Assembly (NCBI RefSeq): GCF_000313135.1
Contig: NW_004457641.1
Coordinates: 11,260-75,259, forward strand
Origin: Acanthamoeba castellanii str. Neff
Lineage: Eukaryota; Discosea; Longamoebia; Acanthamoebidae
Length of the DNA: 64,000 nt
Direction: 5' to 3'
Below the pieces are notes generated by a model. It did not search any database. It was not told where the DNA came from and saw only the letters and a list, made by a program, of their open reading frames with translations. Numbering within the stretch: the stretch's first letter is position 1; every line of letters begins with the position of its first letter. Positions 1 to 12,369 of the stretch are shown here, piece after piece. The translations under genes were made by a program, and so were the position numbers.

Positions 1-1001
1 ACCGCACACACCGCACACACCGCACACACCGCACACACCGCACACACCGCACACACCGCACACACCGCACACACCGCACACACGTTGGTCCATCACTGTG
101 CTTCCCTCCCTCGAGGGGGGCAGCAGTTTGGTCGGGGCCGCAGCGTACCTTGGTGGAGTGCTCGGCCTTCTTGAGCATGGACCTGAAGTGGTGCGCCTCC
201 GACTTCAATAGGAGCGTGTACGTCTTGCCCTGCCGGCCTGCTCGCGCAGTTCGGCCCACTCTGCAATTATTGGACCCGAGTTAAAAATTACAAAATAATA
301 ACAAAACAAATAATAATAAAACTGAAAATAATAAATAACTAATTTAATTTGGTTTAAATTAAATTAAATTAAATAGAGTTCAGCAGAGCAGCGCACCGGT
401 GCACGTAGGTCTTGATGAAGGGCGGCACGTCGTAGTTGATCACGTTCTCCACGTCCTCAATATCCAACCCGCGCGACATAGCATCGGACGCGATCACACT
501 GTGCCATGGTGCCATGGTGCGACAGTAAGAGTCCGCGCGTGCGTATGTGTCGCGCGTGCGGTGTGTGCGTGCGGTGTGTGCGTGTGCGGAAGTGACGTAC
601 ATCTTGATGTCGCCCTTGGCAAACTTCTCGATGATCTGCGTGCGTTTGCGCTGCGGTAGCGTCGACGAATACTCGGCAACGCCCGTCTGGCCCATCAGCG
701 TCAGCAGCAGGTACAGCCTGGTGCGTGCGCAGAGAAAGAAGGAAAGAAAGAGCAACGCGTCAGACTGGTATTGACTGGTATTGACTAGTCTGACGCCAGC
801 GGTCATGATGATACAATGTGCCGCTCACCTGTGTGTGGATTCGACGGACGAGGTGAAGCACAGCGTGCGCTTGAAGTCGAACATCTCCAGGAGGTACAGC
901 AACACGAGCGGTTTGTAGGCCAAGCTACAGATGACCATGTACTCCTATAATAGAGTCGCACACCACCGCACACCACCGCACCGACGTAACAGTTTCAGTG
1001 T

Positions 1002-1032
<31 letters not shown>

Positions 1033-3580
1033 TGTGTTGGGTTCCCGGTGAGTCGGTGCAGATGAAGGCGACGCACCTGGAGCTTCTCGGGCATCTTGTA
1101 GAGGCCGGTGGAGGTGGCCGAAAAGAAGTGCGGGTTGTTGAGTCGAAGCGCGGCGATCTTCTTGGGGTTGTTGGTGAGCGTGGCCGAGAACAGCAACTTA
1201 TGAAGCTGCACACGAACAACAACACCAACCAAAAGTGAGACGCCGAGTGCGGTGGCGCGTGTGCGGTGGTGCGCGTGCGGTGGTGCGTGTGCGGTGGTGC
1301 GTGTGCGGAGGTGGGGTACGCACGGGTTCGGGTTCTTCGGGGATGATGGAGTGGAGGGCGGTGGACGACAGGTGGACGGACCGCACGCTGGTCAGCTGCC
1401 GCATGGTGCGGGCATCGATCCGGAGATGCGCCTCCTGGTCCGTCTCGTCGACGCATCCGTACACCCGCCCTGCACGAGAGTCAGCTCAACGACGCACGCA
1501 CCACCGCACACACCGCAGCACAGACCACCGCACGCTCCCACCGCACACGCAACACGCAACACGACGCGCATTACCTTGTGTGCTGGAGTGGGTGGCTTGG
1601 AGGACCTTGTTGAGCCAGTCTTGGAACGACTGGTCCAGCAGACGATCGGCCTCGTCGATCACGAGGAAGCGCAGGTGCTGCAGCGTGAACCCGCGCGTCT
1701 GGTTCAACAGATCCATCAAACGTCCTGCGTGCGCGTGTGCGGCGGTCGTGCGTGTGCGTGTGCGTGTAGGTGTGCGTGTGCGGTGAGGTGTGTGCATGTG
1801 CGGTGAGGTGCGTGCGGTGCGGTGGGTGTGTGCGGTGGTGTGTGTGCGTGTGCGGTCAATACATGAATGCGAGAGAGTCTGCAAGTCAGGCGTACCGGGT
1901 GTGCAGATGAGAATGTCTACCAACTCCTTGAGCGCGGGCGCGGAGCGGTCGCCGGCCTCGGCCTCGCTTGTTGAGGCGCCGCGCAGGTCCGCGGCGTCCG
2001 GTCCCTCCTCACCCTGGACCAGCTTTTCCTGATCCTTGCGGAAGGAGCTCTGGCCCACCACAATCTCCACCTAAACGACGACACACGCCCACCACCGCAC
2101 ACGCACACAACGACACGACACGCGCAGGTGCACAAATTGTTAGGCTAAAAGAGATGTGCCTGCTGGGCAGAGGGTGAAGGGCGGTTGGCTGACCTTGAGG
2201 TCGGTTCCCTCGCACAGGAGATCGAAGACGGACTTGACCTGCAGCGCCAGATCGCGGTTGGGCAGGATCACCAGCGCGCGCAGCCGGACCACCACCCGGT
2301 TGAGCAGCGTCTGTTGACACACACGACACACGACACACACGATCGCGCGTGTGCGGAGGTGGACGAGGTTCAGTGAAACAACGATTGTGAGGTGGGTGGT
2401 GGCGCGGTGGTTGTACATTGACGATGGGAACGGCGTAGGAGAGGGTCTTGCCCGAGCCGGTGGGCGCACACACGCAGATGTCGCCGCCGATGGAGACGCC
2501 GTCCTCCTCGCGGACAGCCACGCCACGTCTGTGGTGGTGCGCAGCGCGGCGGGTTAGGGCGAGCAACACGCACGACCGCACACGCACACGCGCCGCGAGG
2601 AGTGGGAGCGCACCCGCCGCAGGCAACGCTGCGCAGGATGACGGGGATGACTTGGGCCTGGATCGGGAAGAACTGCGCGATACCAAACTGCTGCTCCAGA
2701 TTCCTAATAACATCACACGTGAGTCGCACGACACACACGACACGACACACACGACACATATGACACACACGGCACACACGACACAGTGGATGACGATTGT
2801 GTACTGAACGATGGTTGGGTGGAGGCCCTTGACGTGGGCCACCTCGACGGTGTTGGTGACGGCGTTGGCGCCGTCCTGCTGCCCGCTGCGCGACAGGTCG
2901 AGCTTCTTCTCGTGCTTCCGCAGCTCGTGGACCCTCTTTCCGTCTTCGCTGGCGCTCGCTTCGCTCTTCTTCTCTTTCTTCTCCTTCTTCTCCTTCTTCT
3001 TCGACTTGGTCGTCTTCGCCGCTGTGACTTCCTTCTCGTCGTTGCTGTCTCCCTTGTCGTCGTCGTTGTCTGTGCTCTCTGCATCCTCCTTCACTTTCTT
3101 CTTCTTCTCCTTTTTGTCTTTCTTTGACTTCTTCTCTTTCTTGTCCTTCTTGTCCTTCTTCTTGTCCTTCTTCTTCTCTTTCTTGTCTTTCTTGACCTTC
3201 TTCTCCTTCATCTTCTTCTTCGCTTCATCAGATGATGAAGATTTTGATATGATTGCTTTCGCGGGCTGCACCGTGACCGTCTCCGTCGACGATGCGACGG
3301 CGATGGCAGATTGTTGCGGCCTCTTGCCGCTGGCATCTTCATCGTTCACTTCGAAATTGATCGAGATTTTGCCCTTCCTCGTGAATTTCGAGACTGCAGG
3401 CGCAGACTGTACGGCAGGGGTAGTGTCCTGCGCACTGCCGGAGGTCGATGAGTCGTCATCGATTTTCATCTTCTTGTGGGACCGATCGGAGGCGGCCACC
3501 GGGCTGGCAGCGCCATCATCAGCTCCGCCTCGGCTGTTCGACCTCGCCCTCTTGCGGCTGGCAGCTCCCTTGGTCTCCAT
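1..3580 (-). CDS. DDX51: DEAD-box ATP-dependent RNA helicase, DDX51/Dbp6-like (3' partial)
   Basis: A multi-exon minus-strand gene whose C-terminus runs off the left edge. The first exon encodes about 270 residues of Lys/Glu/Asp-rich, disordered, probably nucleolar sequence. The helicase core follows in order: Q-motif-like [13 protein letters not shown] near 2650, motif [15 protein letters not shown] near 2450, motif Ia-like [10 protein letters not shown] near 2260, TPGR-type region near 1900, motif [11 protein letters not shown] near 1660, motif [14 protein letters not shown] near 1180, SRGLDI near 470 and [12 protein letters not shown] near 250. The long spacing and the [17 protein letters not shown] pattern fit DDX51/Dbp6, which acts in 60S ribosome assembly. 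Start chosen at the ATG at 3580 because it lies just outside the inverted-repeat arm; an in-frame ATG at 3682 exists only in the left arm. Introns are packed with TG/CA repeats. Confidence 0.88.
2..82. repeat. 9-bp minisatellite (CCGCACACA)x9
   Basis: Nine perfect head-to-tail copies of a 9-base unit at the very left edge. It probably lies in an intron of the helicase gene, because helicase coding sequence resumes to its right. Confidence 0.9.
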
Positions 3581-3735
3581 TCGCCGCTCGTTGCAGGCTG
3601 CACGAAGCGGATGCGAGGTTGGGGTGCGAGCGGACAGGCCGCGGGTTTCGCTGTTGTGCTGCCTTGCTTTTTTTTCTTTCATAGGGGATGTTCGTGAGAA
3701 CAAAAGGCCATCGCCCAGCCTCCGACCTAACAGGA

Positions 3736-3807
3736 CGCCTCATGGTGTAGTTGGCAGCATATAGGTTTCTGGTACCTGGGACCCCAGTTCAAATCTGGGT
3801 GGGGCGA
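3736..3807 (+). tRNA. tRNA-Gln (anticodon CTG), left copy
   Basis: A full cloverleaf can be drawn. The acceptor is CGCCTCA paired with TGGGGCG (one G-U), and the discriminator is A. The A box TGGTGTAGTTGG carries the invariant GG. The anticodon stem TAGGT/ACCTG closes loop TTCTGGT with anticodon CTG. The variable loop has 4 bases, and the T arm is CCCAG-TTCAAAT-CTGGG. No intron; CCA is not encoded. Oddities are C1-G72 as first pair and G37/T38 in the anticodon loop, so charging identity should be verified. Transcription runs into the CpG-poor block. Confidence 0.88.
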
Positions 3808-3813
3808 TATCTC

Positions 3814-3819
3814 TTTTTT
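3814..3819 (+). terminator. Pol III terminator of left tRNA-Gln
   Basis: Six consecutive T residues, seven bases after the tRNA 3' end. They mark the border between CpG-rich and CpG-poor DNA. Confidence 0.8.
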
Positions 3820-3821
3820 AA

Positions 3822-4256
3822 ATGGGCAGGACCCACTTCTGGGCATCTGATGCGGAGGGACTGCCACCTCCTGGTACTCTCCACTATGCAGGCTGGCCTT
3901 CTAGCCATATCACTATGCTAAAATGGTATTCCAATCAATCTATAATAAACCCAGTGAGTGCACTGAGGGCAAGTTTAATGGCCTTTTGGGTGGCAAAAGA
4001 AGCTGGGATTGAGGTGCAGAGGAAGATGCTAGTACTTGGTGTGCCAAGGCATGTTGCTGATGCTGGCCAGGTCTATGTGAGTCATGACCACTTCATCATG
4101 TTGTGGAGGGATACAGATGGGCTTCTCTTAATTGTGTGTCTGGGATCTACAGGGGCCATCTGGCCATGGGCTGTGTGGCTAGCTGGGGGGCAACTGATGA
4201 TGGACTCCACCCTGGAGCAGGGTGAGGGCCTTTGCAGCAAGGGAGGCCAAGGCTGA
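3822..4256 (+). pseudogene. open frame inside CpG-poor block, unrecognised
   Basis: An open frame of about 144 codons starts in the left inverted end and runs into the centre. I recognise no domain. It has several Trp and hydrophobic runs and a segment VPRHVADAGQVYVSHDHF. Codon use lacks the strong G/C third positions of the host genes. It may be a decayed exon of the inserted element or chance. Confidence 0.2.
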
Positions 4257-4661
4257 GGTTGAGGCTGAGGCTGAGGATTTCATAAATGAAATGTGTGGAG
4301 TTAAGGTGATATTGTCAATGTGAGATGGAATGTTGTTGTGGTGGAATTTTATCTTCAGGATTTGTGCTCCAATTCAGCACAAATGTGAAGAATGAAGTTC
4401 AGTCCATGTGTGCAACTGACTGAATATGGTGTGAGGTTGAACATGAACACATAGATAGCCCACATGTGGTGAGGTTGACCATGAAGTGAGTAGTATGTTG
4501 GCCACTGATTATGGAATTTTAGAATTGATTGAGGTTCAAAAGATACATCAAGAGGGTTGCACAGTCAGCCCAATGTGCCATACATGGGGCTCAGTAACAA
4601 ACCTCAGGTGCTGCATGCAATACACAACAACATTACTTGACCTTCTTTTTCCCCTCCTTAG

Positions 4662-4790
4662 CAGCTCAAGATCAGGCAGTTCTTTGGTGTGGGTAGGTCT
4701 AAGGTGGCCATGGTCTTCATCAAGATCAGGCCAGCTTGCCAAGAACAAGCACAGAAGTACTTTTGGCTAAGGAGGCACAAGCAACCTTGA
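4662..4790 (+). pseudogene. possible terminal exon relic in CpG-poor block
   Basis: A pyrimidine tract ending in TTAG (about 4645-4661) is followed by 42 open codons and TGA. The peptide is basic and begins QLKIRQFFGVGRSKVAM. The splice-acceptor-like context suggests a former spliced gene, but there is no recognisable family. Confidence 0.2.
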
Positions 4791-5140
4791 ACTTGTGCTT
4801 ATTTGAAATGAGATTCAGTTATTTTGAAAAGTGATTTTGTTTGTGAGTTTAAGCCCATATAAATGGTTTGGACAACAACAAGCTGGCGTGCCTCATTCAA
4901 TGTGATCATATGTGGCAGAAGACACAGCACATTGGGTGCAGTGAGCTCCTTGATTGCAAGTTCTCAATGGCATTGCTCTGCTGGAAATGTGCAGCTTTTT
5001 GGTGTTGAGGGTGGGAACAGGATCCAGACTCACCCAGTCTGAAAGTTAACTTTTTCAGTCCCTCCAGCCTGCATAGTGGAGAGTACCAGGAGGTGGCAGT
5101 CCCTCCGCATCAGATGCCCAGAAGTGGGTCCTGCCCATTT

Positions 5141-5146
5141 AAAAAA
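5141..5146 (-). terminator. Pol III terminator of right tRNA-Gln
   Basis: A run of six A on the plus strand, i.e. six T on the transcribed strand, just after the tRNA 3' end. Mirror image of the left terminator. Confidence 0.8.
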
Positions 5147-5152
5147 GAGATA

Positions 5153-5224
5153 TCGCCCCACCCAGATTTGAACTGGGGTCCCAGGTACCAGAAACCTATA
5201 TGCTGCCAACTACACCATGAGGCG
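5153..5224 (-). tRNA. tRNA-Gln (anticodon CTG), right copy
   Basis: Identical base for base to the left copy, in opposite orientation, so the two genes face each other across the CpG-poor block. Same cloverleaf, A box, B box and terminator. Confidence 0.88.
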
Positions 5225-5379
5225 TCCTGTTAGGTCGGCGGCTGGGCGATGGCCTTTTGTTCTCACGAACATCCACTGCGCGGAAGAAAGAACAGCAAGA
5301 CAGCACAACAGCGAAACCCGCGGCCTGTCCGCTCGCACCCCAGCCTTGCATCCTCTTCGTGCACTTGATCTGTAGATTT

Positions 5380-8300
5380 ATGGGTGTGCACGGGTTGCAG
5401 GCATATGTGGAAGCCGGGCGAGGCGGGGGCAGTGATGCTCCGCGCCCGGTTGATCTCGGCAAAGTGGCCGCTACACTACCAGCAAAAGATGGTGCGCTGC
5501 CTCGCCCCCCACTCACATCAACAACGTGCCTAAACTCATCTTGTGCATCTTACGTACCTTGTGGTTTCAGGCAGAGCCACGCTGTGCGTGGATGGGTCGG
5601 GGCTGCTCTACTGGCTGCACGAGTACCCGCAGTCCCTGCCTTACATACTCGGCGGACCCTACGAACAATATCCTTTGACGCCAGCGTGCCTGTGACGTGT
5701 TGTATGCGCCGCGCACAGTGGCGTCTCTTGCTCGCGCGTGTTCGGTTCCTTGACTCGGTGTTCAAGCTTGCGCAGCGAGCGGTGCAGTTTGTTGAGGCAT
5801 TCCGCAGCAACGGCCTCGATCTCGTGGTCTACATCGACGGCTTGGCCTTGCCCATGAAACGCACCGCCATGTTGGCCCGTCGGCAACGGTACCGCACCCG
5901 TCACTGGTGGTTCGTCTTTCGGGTTTCTTTCTGCTTCTTCTGGCGTGACGCCGTAGTGTGGCAGGACTGCGGTGAGGGTTAGTACCCTATTCGACTTTGT
6001 GCAGTACAACAAGAAGATCGAGAATCCTTTCAAAGACGGCATTCTGCCGATACTCTCCATGGTATGCACCTGAACCTGTGCTGTGTCTTGCACTGACGGG
6101 CACGATCTCACACTTGTGTGGTTTCGCTTCGTACTCAAGCGCACCATGGTCCATGCGTTGCGCTCCGCTGGTGCCTCGGTGTCCTTCTCCTACTTCGAGG
6201 GAGACCTTGAGCTTGCCCAGCATGCCGCCGCCCACCCCAACTGCATCGGTACGCAGCGTACCACCAGTCGCGTTGATCACTTTGCCGCACACAGTCACCG
6301 TCGTGGTGCTGAATGATTCCTTATCATCGTACACGCTCAGGAGTGCTGGGGAAGGATTCAGACTTTCTCATCTTTCAGATGGGCCAGAACAAGCGCTACT
6401 TCTGCCTGAAGAGCCTACAGTTCCGTGCGCCCAAAGGAAACAGTAAGGCCAATGGCAGCCGCGGCTGCAAGATCGTCGCTCAGGCCTTCAACATAGAGGA
6501 AACTTCCCGCCTTCTAGGCTTCCACCACAAGGTCTGTCAGCACCCACCACGCCGTGTATATGTTGAGTGCTTTCTCTCATGAGGGCTTGTATTTGAACAC
6601 TGCAGTGGCTGCCGCTCTTTTCAGGCATCGTCGGTAATGACTACACAAAGGAGCTCATCGGCCCGTTGCGGCAGGCCATCATCGGGGGCAGCCACGAACA
6701 GTCGTTTTTCACCGTCATCGAGAAGGTGTCGCTGTTCTTCGCCCGGCAGACCGTCACCGCCTCTAAGGGCGAGCCCACCGACGAAAGGACCACGGCTGAT
6801 GCTCAGAGCACGGACGTAGCGGACGACGATGTGGAACGAGTGCTCTGTAAGATCCTAGATCATGCCGTGGACAACGCGCAAGCGTTCTACGAAGGCCTGC
6901 TGCGGGCCAGCATAGATGCCTACACCCTCAAGCGAAGTTGGAGGGTCTTACCGGGGCAAGGCCAGCTTCCACTGACCTACGACAGTGGTATCAACGACGT
7001 TCGTGCACTCTTCAGCACCGCATCGTCAGGGCGGCGTGTAACTAAACGCCGCTACAAACGAATCGTCGATGCAGGTGCTGACGGAACGGTTTCGTCGGGC
7101 AGAGCTATTCCCTTCGCTCGTGGGCGTGCTCCATGACTCTGAGTTCTGGTGCTCGGTCGCGCTCACCGACCACGCCAACTTCCGCGATCCGTACAAGGTA
7201 CCAGCTACCACCCACGCAGCCTAAGCCGAGCTCGCATCAGCCCGGCTTCTCACCACTCGATATCAGCTGCTCAGGCCCGTGCGAAGGAAGCTCTATGGCA
7301 TACTTCTAGCCGTGGAGGCGAAGAAACGAAGGGAAACGCGCGCCGAGAAACTAGAGATCAAGAAGGAGAGGACGCGAGAAAGGCAAGCGGCGATGCTCGG
7401 CGGCAATGCCACAGAGGGCTCCACCCAGGCCCGGGAGAAGACTGGGAGCGCCGGGGCTGATGACGTAAGCAACAAGTCAGAGGCGACCAACGGGAAGAAG
7501 GCCACCAGAAGGAGAAGGAAACGGAGTACCAAGACCACTTCCGTCACGCTCACGATCAACGAGATTAGGCAAACGGAGTCCGACTACCTGGCCAAGACCC
7601 CGGTGCAGGTGGTCTGGGCAGACCAGGGCTCGAGCGCGGCCATGCGAGCCGCCGTGGAGCTCCCGTCCGTTGCAGAACTCCACTCTGCTGACGCGGCCAC
7701 CGATATGCGACTCTGCACGTTCCTCCACCTCTTCAACGCCAACTGGGCGCCATTCCGACGCTCCGACGAGGTCCCTCGGCAGTTCCTCGTCCCCTGTTGC
7801 GTGCTCCGGTTCCTGCTCACTCAGGGCGAGCCGCCCGAGACCCAGCCACCCCAGGCGCCGCACGCTGAAGAGTCCACGAGCGAGGCCGGCGGCCCGGGGC
7901 GAGCAAGCAATGCTGCTGATCGCCTGCCGCCATCTTACCGCTCGTGTCGACGCAATCCGGCGTTCAAGGAGTGGGAGTTCGACACGCTGCTGCTCCATGT
8001 TGTGCTGCGGCTGTCGAAGGAGCGAGACGTGGTGGCGAGCAACGGCGGTCGGGTCGATCTGCTGGTGGCGGAGCCGCGCGAAGAGGCCGCTCCTGCGTGG
8101 CCGGGAGGACTCGAGACCAATGATCGGAAGCGGGTGCTCTGCCTGGGCACGCTCTACCAAGTCGGCGTGCAGCACGCACTGCTGGTACGTCACATTTGAT
8201 GTTTGGCAACCGTGTCGTTCTATTGACACCACGACACGACACGACACGACACACACCGACACACACCGACATCGTTGCAGGGCCACGAACTGTGTAACGA

Positions 8301-8697
8301 TCCGCTCGAGCTGCCGCCACCTTACATCTACTTCGATGGGCGGGAGTGGTACGACGCTTACGTCGACGCCTGGGCCAGCGAGAAGGCCCACGAGGACCAC
8401 CTGCGGACCCAGGCGTCGGCCTTCACGCCCCAGCGCCGGGCACGGTCCAACCGCCACCGACGTGCCAAGCTCGCCGGAGGCCGCAGCGACAACCGCGCAT
8501 CGACCAGCTCACGAGCAGGCACGAGCAGCGCAGTTGAGGGCGACGTTGGAGACAGTGAGACCGACAGAGAAGACTATCGACGCAAGCGGTGGACCAAGCG
8601 GTATGGTGAGGAGGTGGTGCGCCTCCACGATCGGCTCAAGGAGGCCATACTCGACGGCCTGATTGTCGACGAGGGGCACAGCCTCTGGCGCTCTTGA
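5380..8697 (+). CDS. XPG/asteroid-like nuclease-superfamily protein
   Basis: The first codons read MGVHGLQAYVE, the hallmark N-terminus of XPG/FEN1/asteroid proteins. Exon 1 (5380-5491) joins in phase to exon 2 at 5571, giving TLCVDGSGLLYWLHEY. Later exons give GLDLVVYIDGLALPMKRT (near 5810) and the XPG-I-like GKDSDFLIF (6346-6375), then LPLFSGIVGNDYTKELIG (from about 6605). The C-terminal half has a long basic stretch and ends at 8697 after an exon starting near 8280. The order fits asteroid/FAM120-type proteins rather than FEN1, which lacks the long tail; nuclease activity is not assured, because I did not confirm all acidic metal ligands. Splicing near 7037-7074 is unresolved: the frame shifts there, so either a very short intron or an assembly error is present. 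Confidence 0.78.
8229..8276. repeat. intronic ACACG/ACACC microsatellite
   Basis: CACGA-type pentamers followed by CACACCGA units just before the last exon of the XPG-like gene. One of several ACACG arrays in introns of this window. Confidence 0.8.
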
Positions 8698-8886
8698 CCA
8701 CTTGGCTCAAGCGGCATTCCGAATACACTGCGGGAATTTTTATACTTTTATTTATCTCCTTTTGGTAAAATCCGGTTCGGCGTTTTGGCCTGGTTTTCTC
8801 TTATAAAACACTCCATTCTTTATATTTTTCTCACCCCCAACTACAAGCAAGCCCACGCATTGCTCAAGCGGGCATTGGCACGATCG

Positions 8887-10611
8887 ATGGCACAACAAGA
8901 ACAGGAGCGGAGGAGCACTCTTTGCCAGTACGTCCTCACCCCTCTCTCTGGTGCTGACGTGCTGGCGTGCCCCCCCCCCACTGCTCACCTGGTGGCTGCA
9001 GACTGCTGGCACGCAACAGGAACGAGTTCGACATCGAGTACGGAGGGTATTTGAGCAACCACATGTCGCACTACCTCGTCGCCCTCTATGAGCTCGGAGG
9101 TGCGCGGCCTCCCTTTCTCATGCAACACCTCTGAGAAGAAGCTGCCAGTGGTAACCTGTCGTGCTGGTGCAGCGTCAAAGGAGCGCCTGGAGAAAGCCTA
9201 CGAGGACTACAGCACCGACACCAAACTGGAGCCGGCTAGACCACCCACAACGACCATCACCACGTATGTGACCCCTCACCGCTCTTTGGGTGCACTTTCT
9301 CCCTGCACCCTACTCATACCAGCTGATGTGTAAAGCGACACCTGGCGAGACTACCGAGGCAAGAAGAGGTGCGTGCCTGCAGAGACTCTCTTTACCATGC
9401 TGCTGCCTGCCTCCTTGCTGACATGTACGTCATCCACCGCAGTCACTACCTTGACCTGGTGGCGTTCTTCAGCCGAGAGCTTGAGCAGCTGGGCGTTCGG
9501 ACCACAGTACCACCTCTCCGAGCACTTGCTTACTTGCTCGCTCGTCATCTGACAACTGCCTTTCCCGTGACAGCTGCGGCGCTATGTGCCTGATCTGCTT
9601 GAAGGAGTATGTGGATCGGCCTTCCACGGCGTCATCCAGCTCGGCTATGCTCTTGAGGTGATGGACGTGCCCAACATCGGTACACCCACCCCCTTTGACG
9701 CACATCCAAACAATTGGCTTGGGCGCAGAGCACTACTTACTGACGAGTCTGGCGGTCATGCAGCTGAGGGCCTGGCCTATTTCACCTACTCCTTCTACTC
9801 CCTTGGCCACCCTAAGACGACCGCGAGCGTCACAGGCGATGAGGCTGCGTCTGCGACACTGAGCCCGAGCGATGTAATGGCGCTGCTCGACCGAGTAAGG
9901 CAGGATGCCCGCTTTGGTGAAGTGTTCACGGGCGACAACAAGAAGCTCGGGTTCCAAAAGCGGCTCCACCTCCTGGCGGCGCAGTACCAGGACGGCATTG
10001 CGCCCTACGATCTCGACTTCCGACCCCTGATCGTGGGCCGGCGTGATGATGATGCCAGCTCCACCAGGCGCAGCAGAATCGAGGCCCTGATCGACCTGTT
10101 CACGCTCTCGGCGCTCAAGGTGTTTGCGTCGAGCGGCTACCAGTACTTCTTCGTGCTTCACCTCGTCACGGCCTTCCGCGCGCTCAAGGTGACGCTCGCC
10201 GCCCTCTGCGGGCTCAGCCAGGTGGAGGAGGAGGACGTCAGCGATGACGACGCCGAGCTCGTGGCGTCGGCCTTCGGCTACTTCTGGCGCTCGGTCGTGT
10301 GTTCGTACATCGCCGTCGACCGGCCGGCAGTGAGCGACGTCACTCCCGACGCGATCAAGCACGACGAAGACGAGGCCAAGAAAGAGAAGGAGAACGCTAC
10401 CAGCGAGCGGAGGAAGGCTATGAGCAGCTGGGCCGACGTCGTTGCAGAGGTAATGCCCAGCCACGACGAGCACCTGGTGAAGCTGGTGTTCGTGTGCTGG
10501 AAGGAGGCACACGAGCACCACCGAGGCACGGAGCAAAACGGCTGGGGCGACTACTTCCTGCACGCGGCCATCAACACCGCACTTCGCTTCCACGACACGT
10601 GGCACTACTGA
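8887..10611 (+). CDS. questin oxidase-like (DUF4243) family protein
   Basis: Several short N-terminal exons precede a long last exon (about 9760-10611). Recognisable family blocks, in order: YGGYLSNHMSHYLVALYELGG near 9045 (read across the tract), ERLEKAYEDYS near 9185, WRDYRGK near 9345, YLDLVAFFSRELEQLGV near 9450, VPDLLEGVCGSAFHGVIQLG near 9585, and a His/Asp-bearing C-terminal part. In fungi, questin oxidase performs ring-opening Baeyer-Villiger oxidation of the anthraquinone questin; most homologues are uncharacterised, so only family membership is claimed. ATG 8887 is used; an upstream in-frame extension to about 8785 cannot be excluded. An acidic Lys/Glu-rich insert lies near residues encoded at 10350-10420. 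Confidence 0.75.

Positions 10612-12369
<1,758 letters not shown>

Larger units (their letters stand above)
3599..3896. repeat. left arm of a ~300-bp inverted repeat
   Basis: This segment is present again, reverse-complemented, at 5064-5363 with only scattered mismatches and small indels. It holds the 5' flank of the helicase gene, a tRNA-Gln gene, its T-run terminator and the outer 77 bases of the CpG-poor block. The outer end lies 19 bases before the helicase ATG. Confidence 0.92.
3820..5140. mobile_element. CpG-depleted insertion-like block with ~77-bp inverted ends
   Basis: The block between the two tRNA-Gln terminators differs in composition from everything around it: lower GC, rich in TG/CA, and with a single CpG (4887) between 3855 and 5105. 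Its ends (3820-3896 and 5064-5140) are inverted repeats of each other. Such a loss of CpG with gain of TG/CA is the signature of long-term cytosine methylation and deamination, typical of silenced inserted DNA. No transposase, reverse transcriptase or viral gene could be recognised, and no target-site duplication is evident because homology continues outward through the tRNA genes. Calling it a mobile element is therefore an inference; a decayed intergenic palindrome is the alternative. Confidence 0.5.
5064..5363. repeat. right arm of the ~300-bp inverted repeat
   Basis: Reverse complement of 3599-3896. It contains the second tRNA-Gln, its terminator and the 5' flank of the XPG-like gene. The outer end lies 16 bases before the next gene's ATG at 5380. 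Confidence 0.92.

Noticed and set aside
2..82. CRISPR-like or telomeric array
   Set aside because: Units are 9 bases without spacers and do not match known telomere repeats; it is a minisatellite.
3581..3703. N-terminal extension of the helicase beginning MFSRTS
   Set aside because: The first codon is TTG, not ATG, and the sequence lies in the inverted-repeat arm, which also precedes an unrelated gene.
3820..5140. Giant-virus or retrotransposon insertion
   Set aside because: Composition suggests foreign or silenced DNA, but no viral, transposase or reverse transcriptase motif can be seen.
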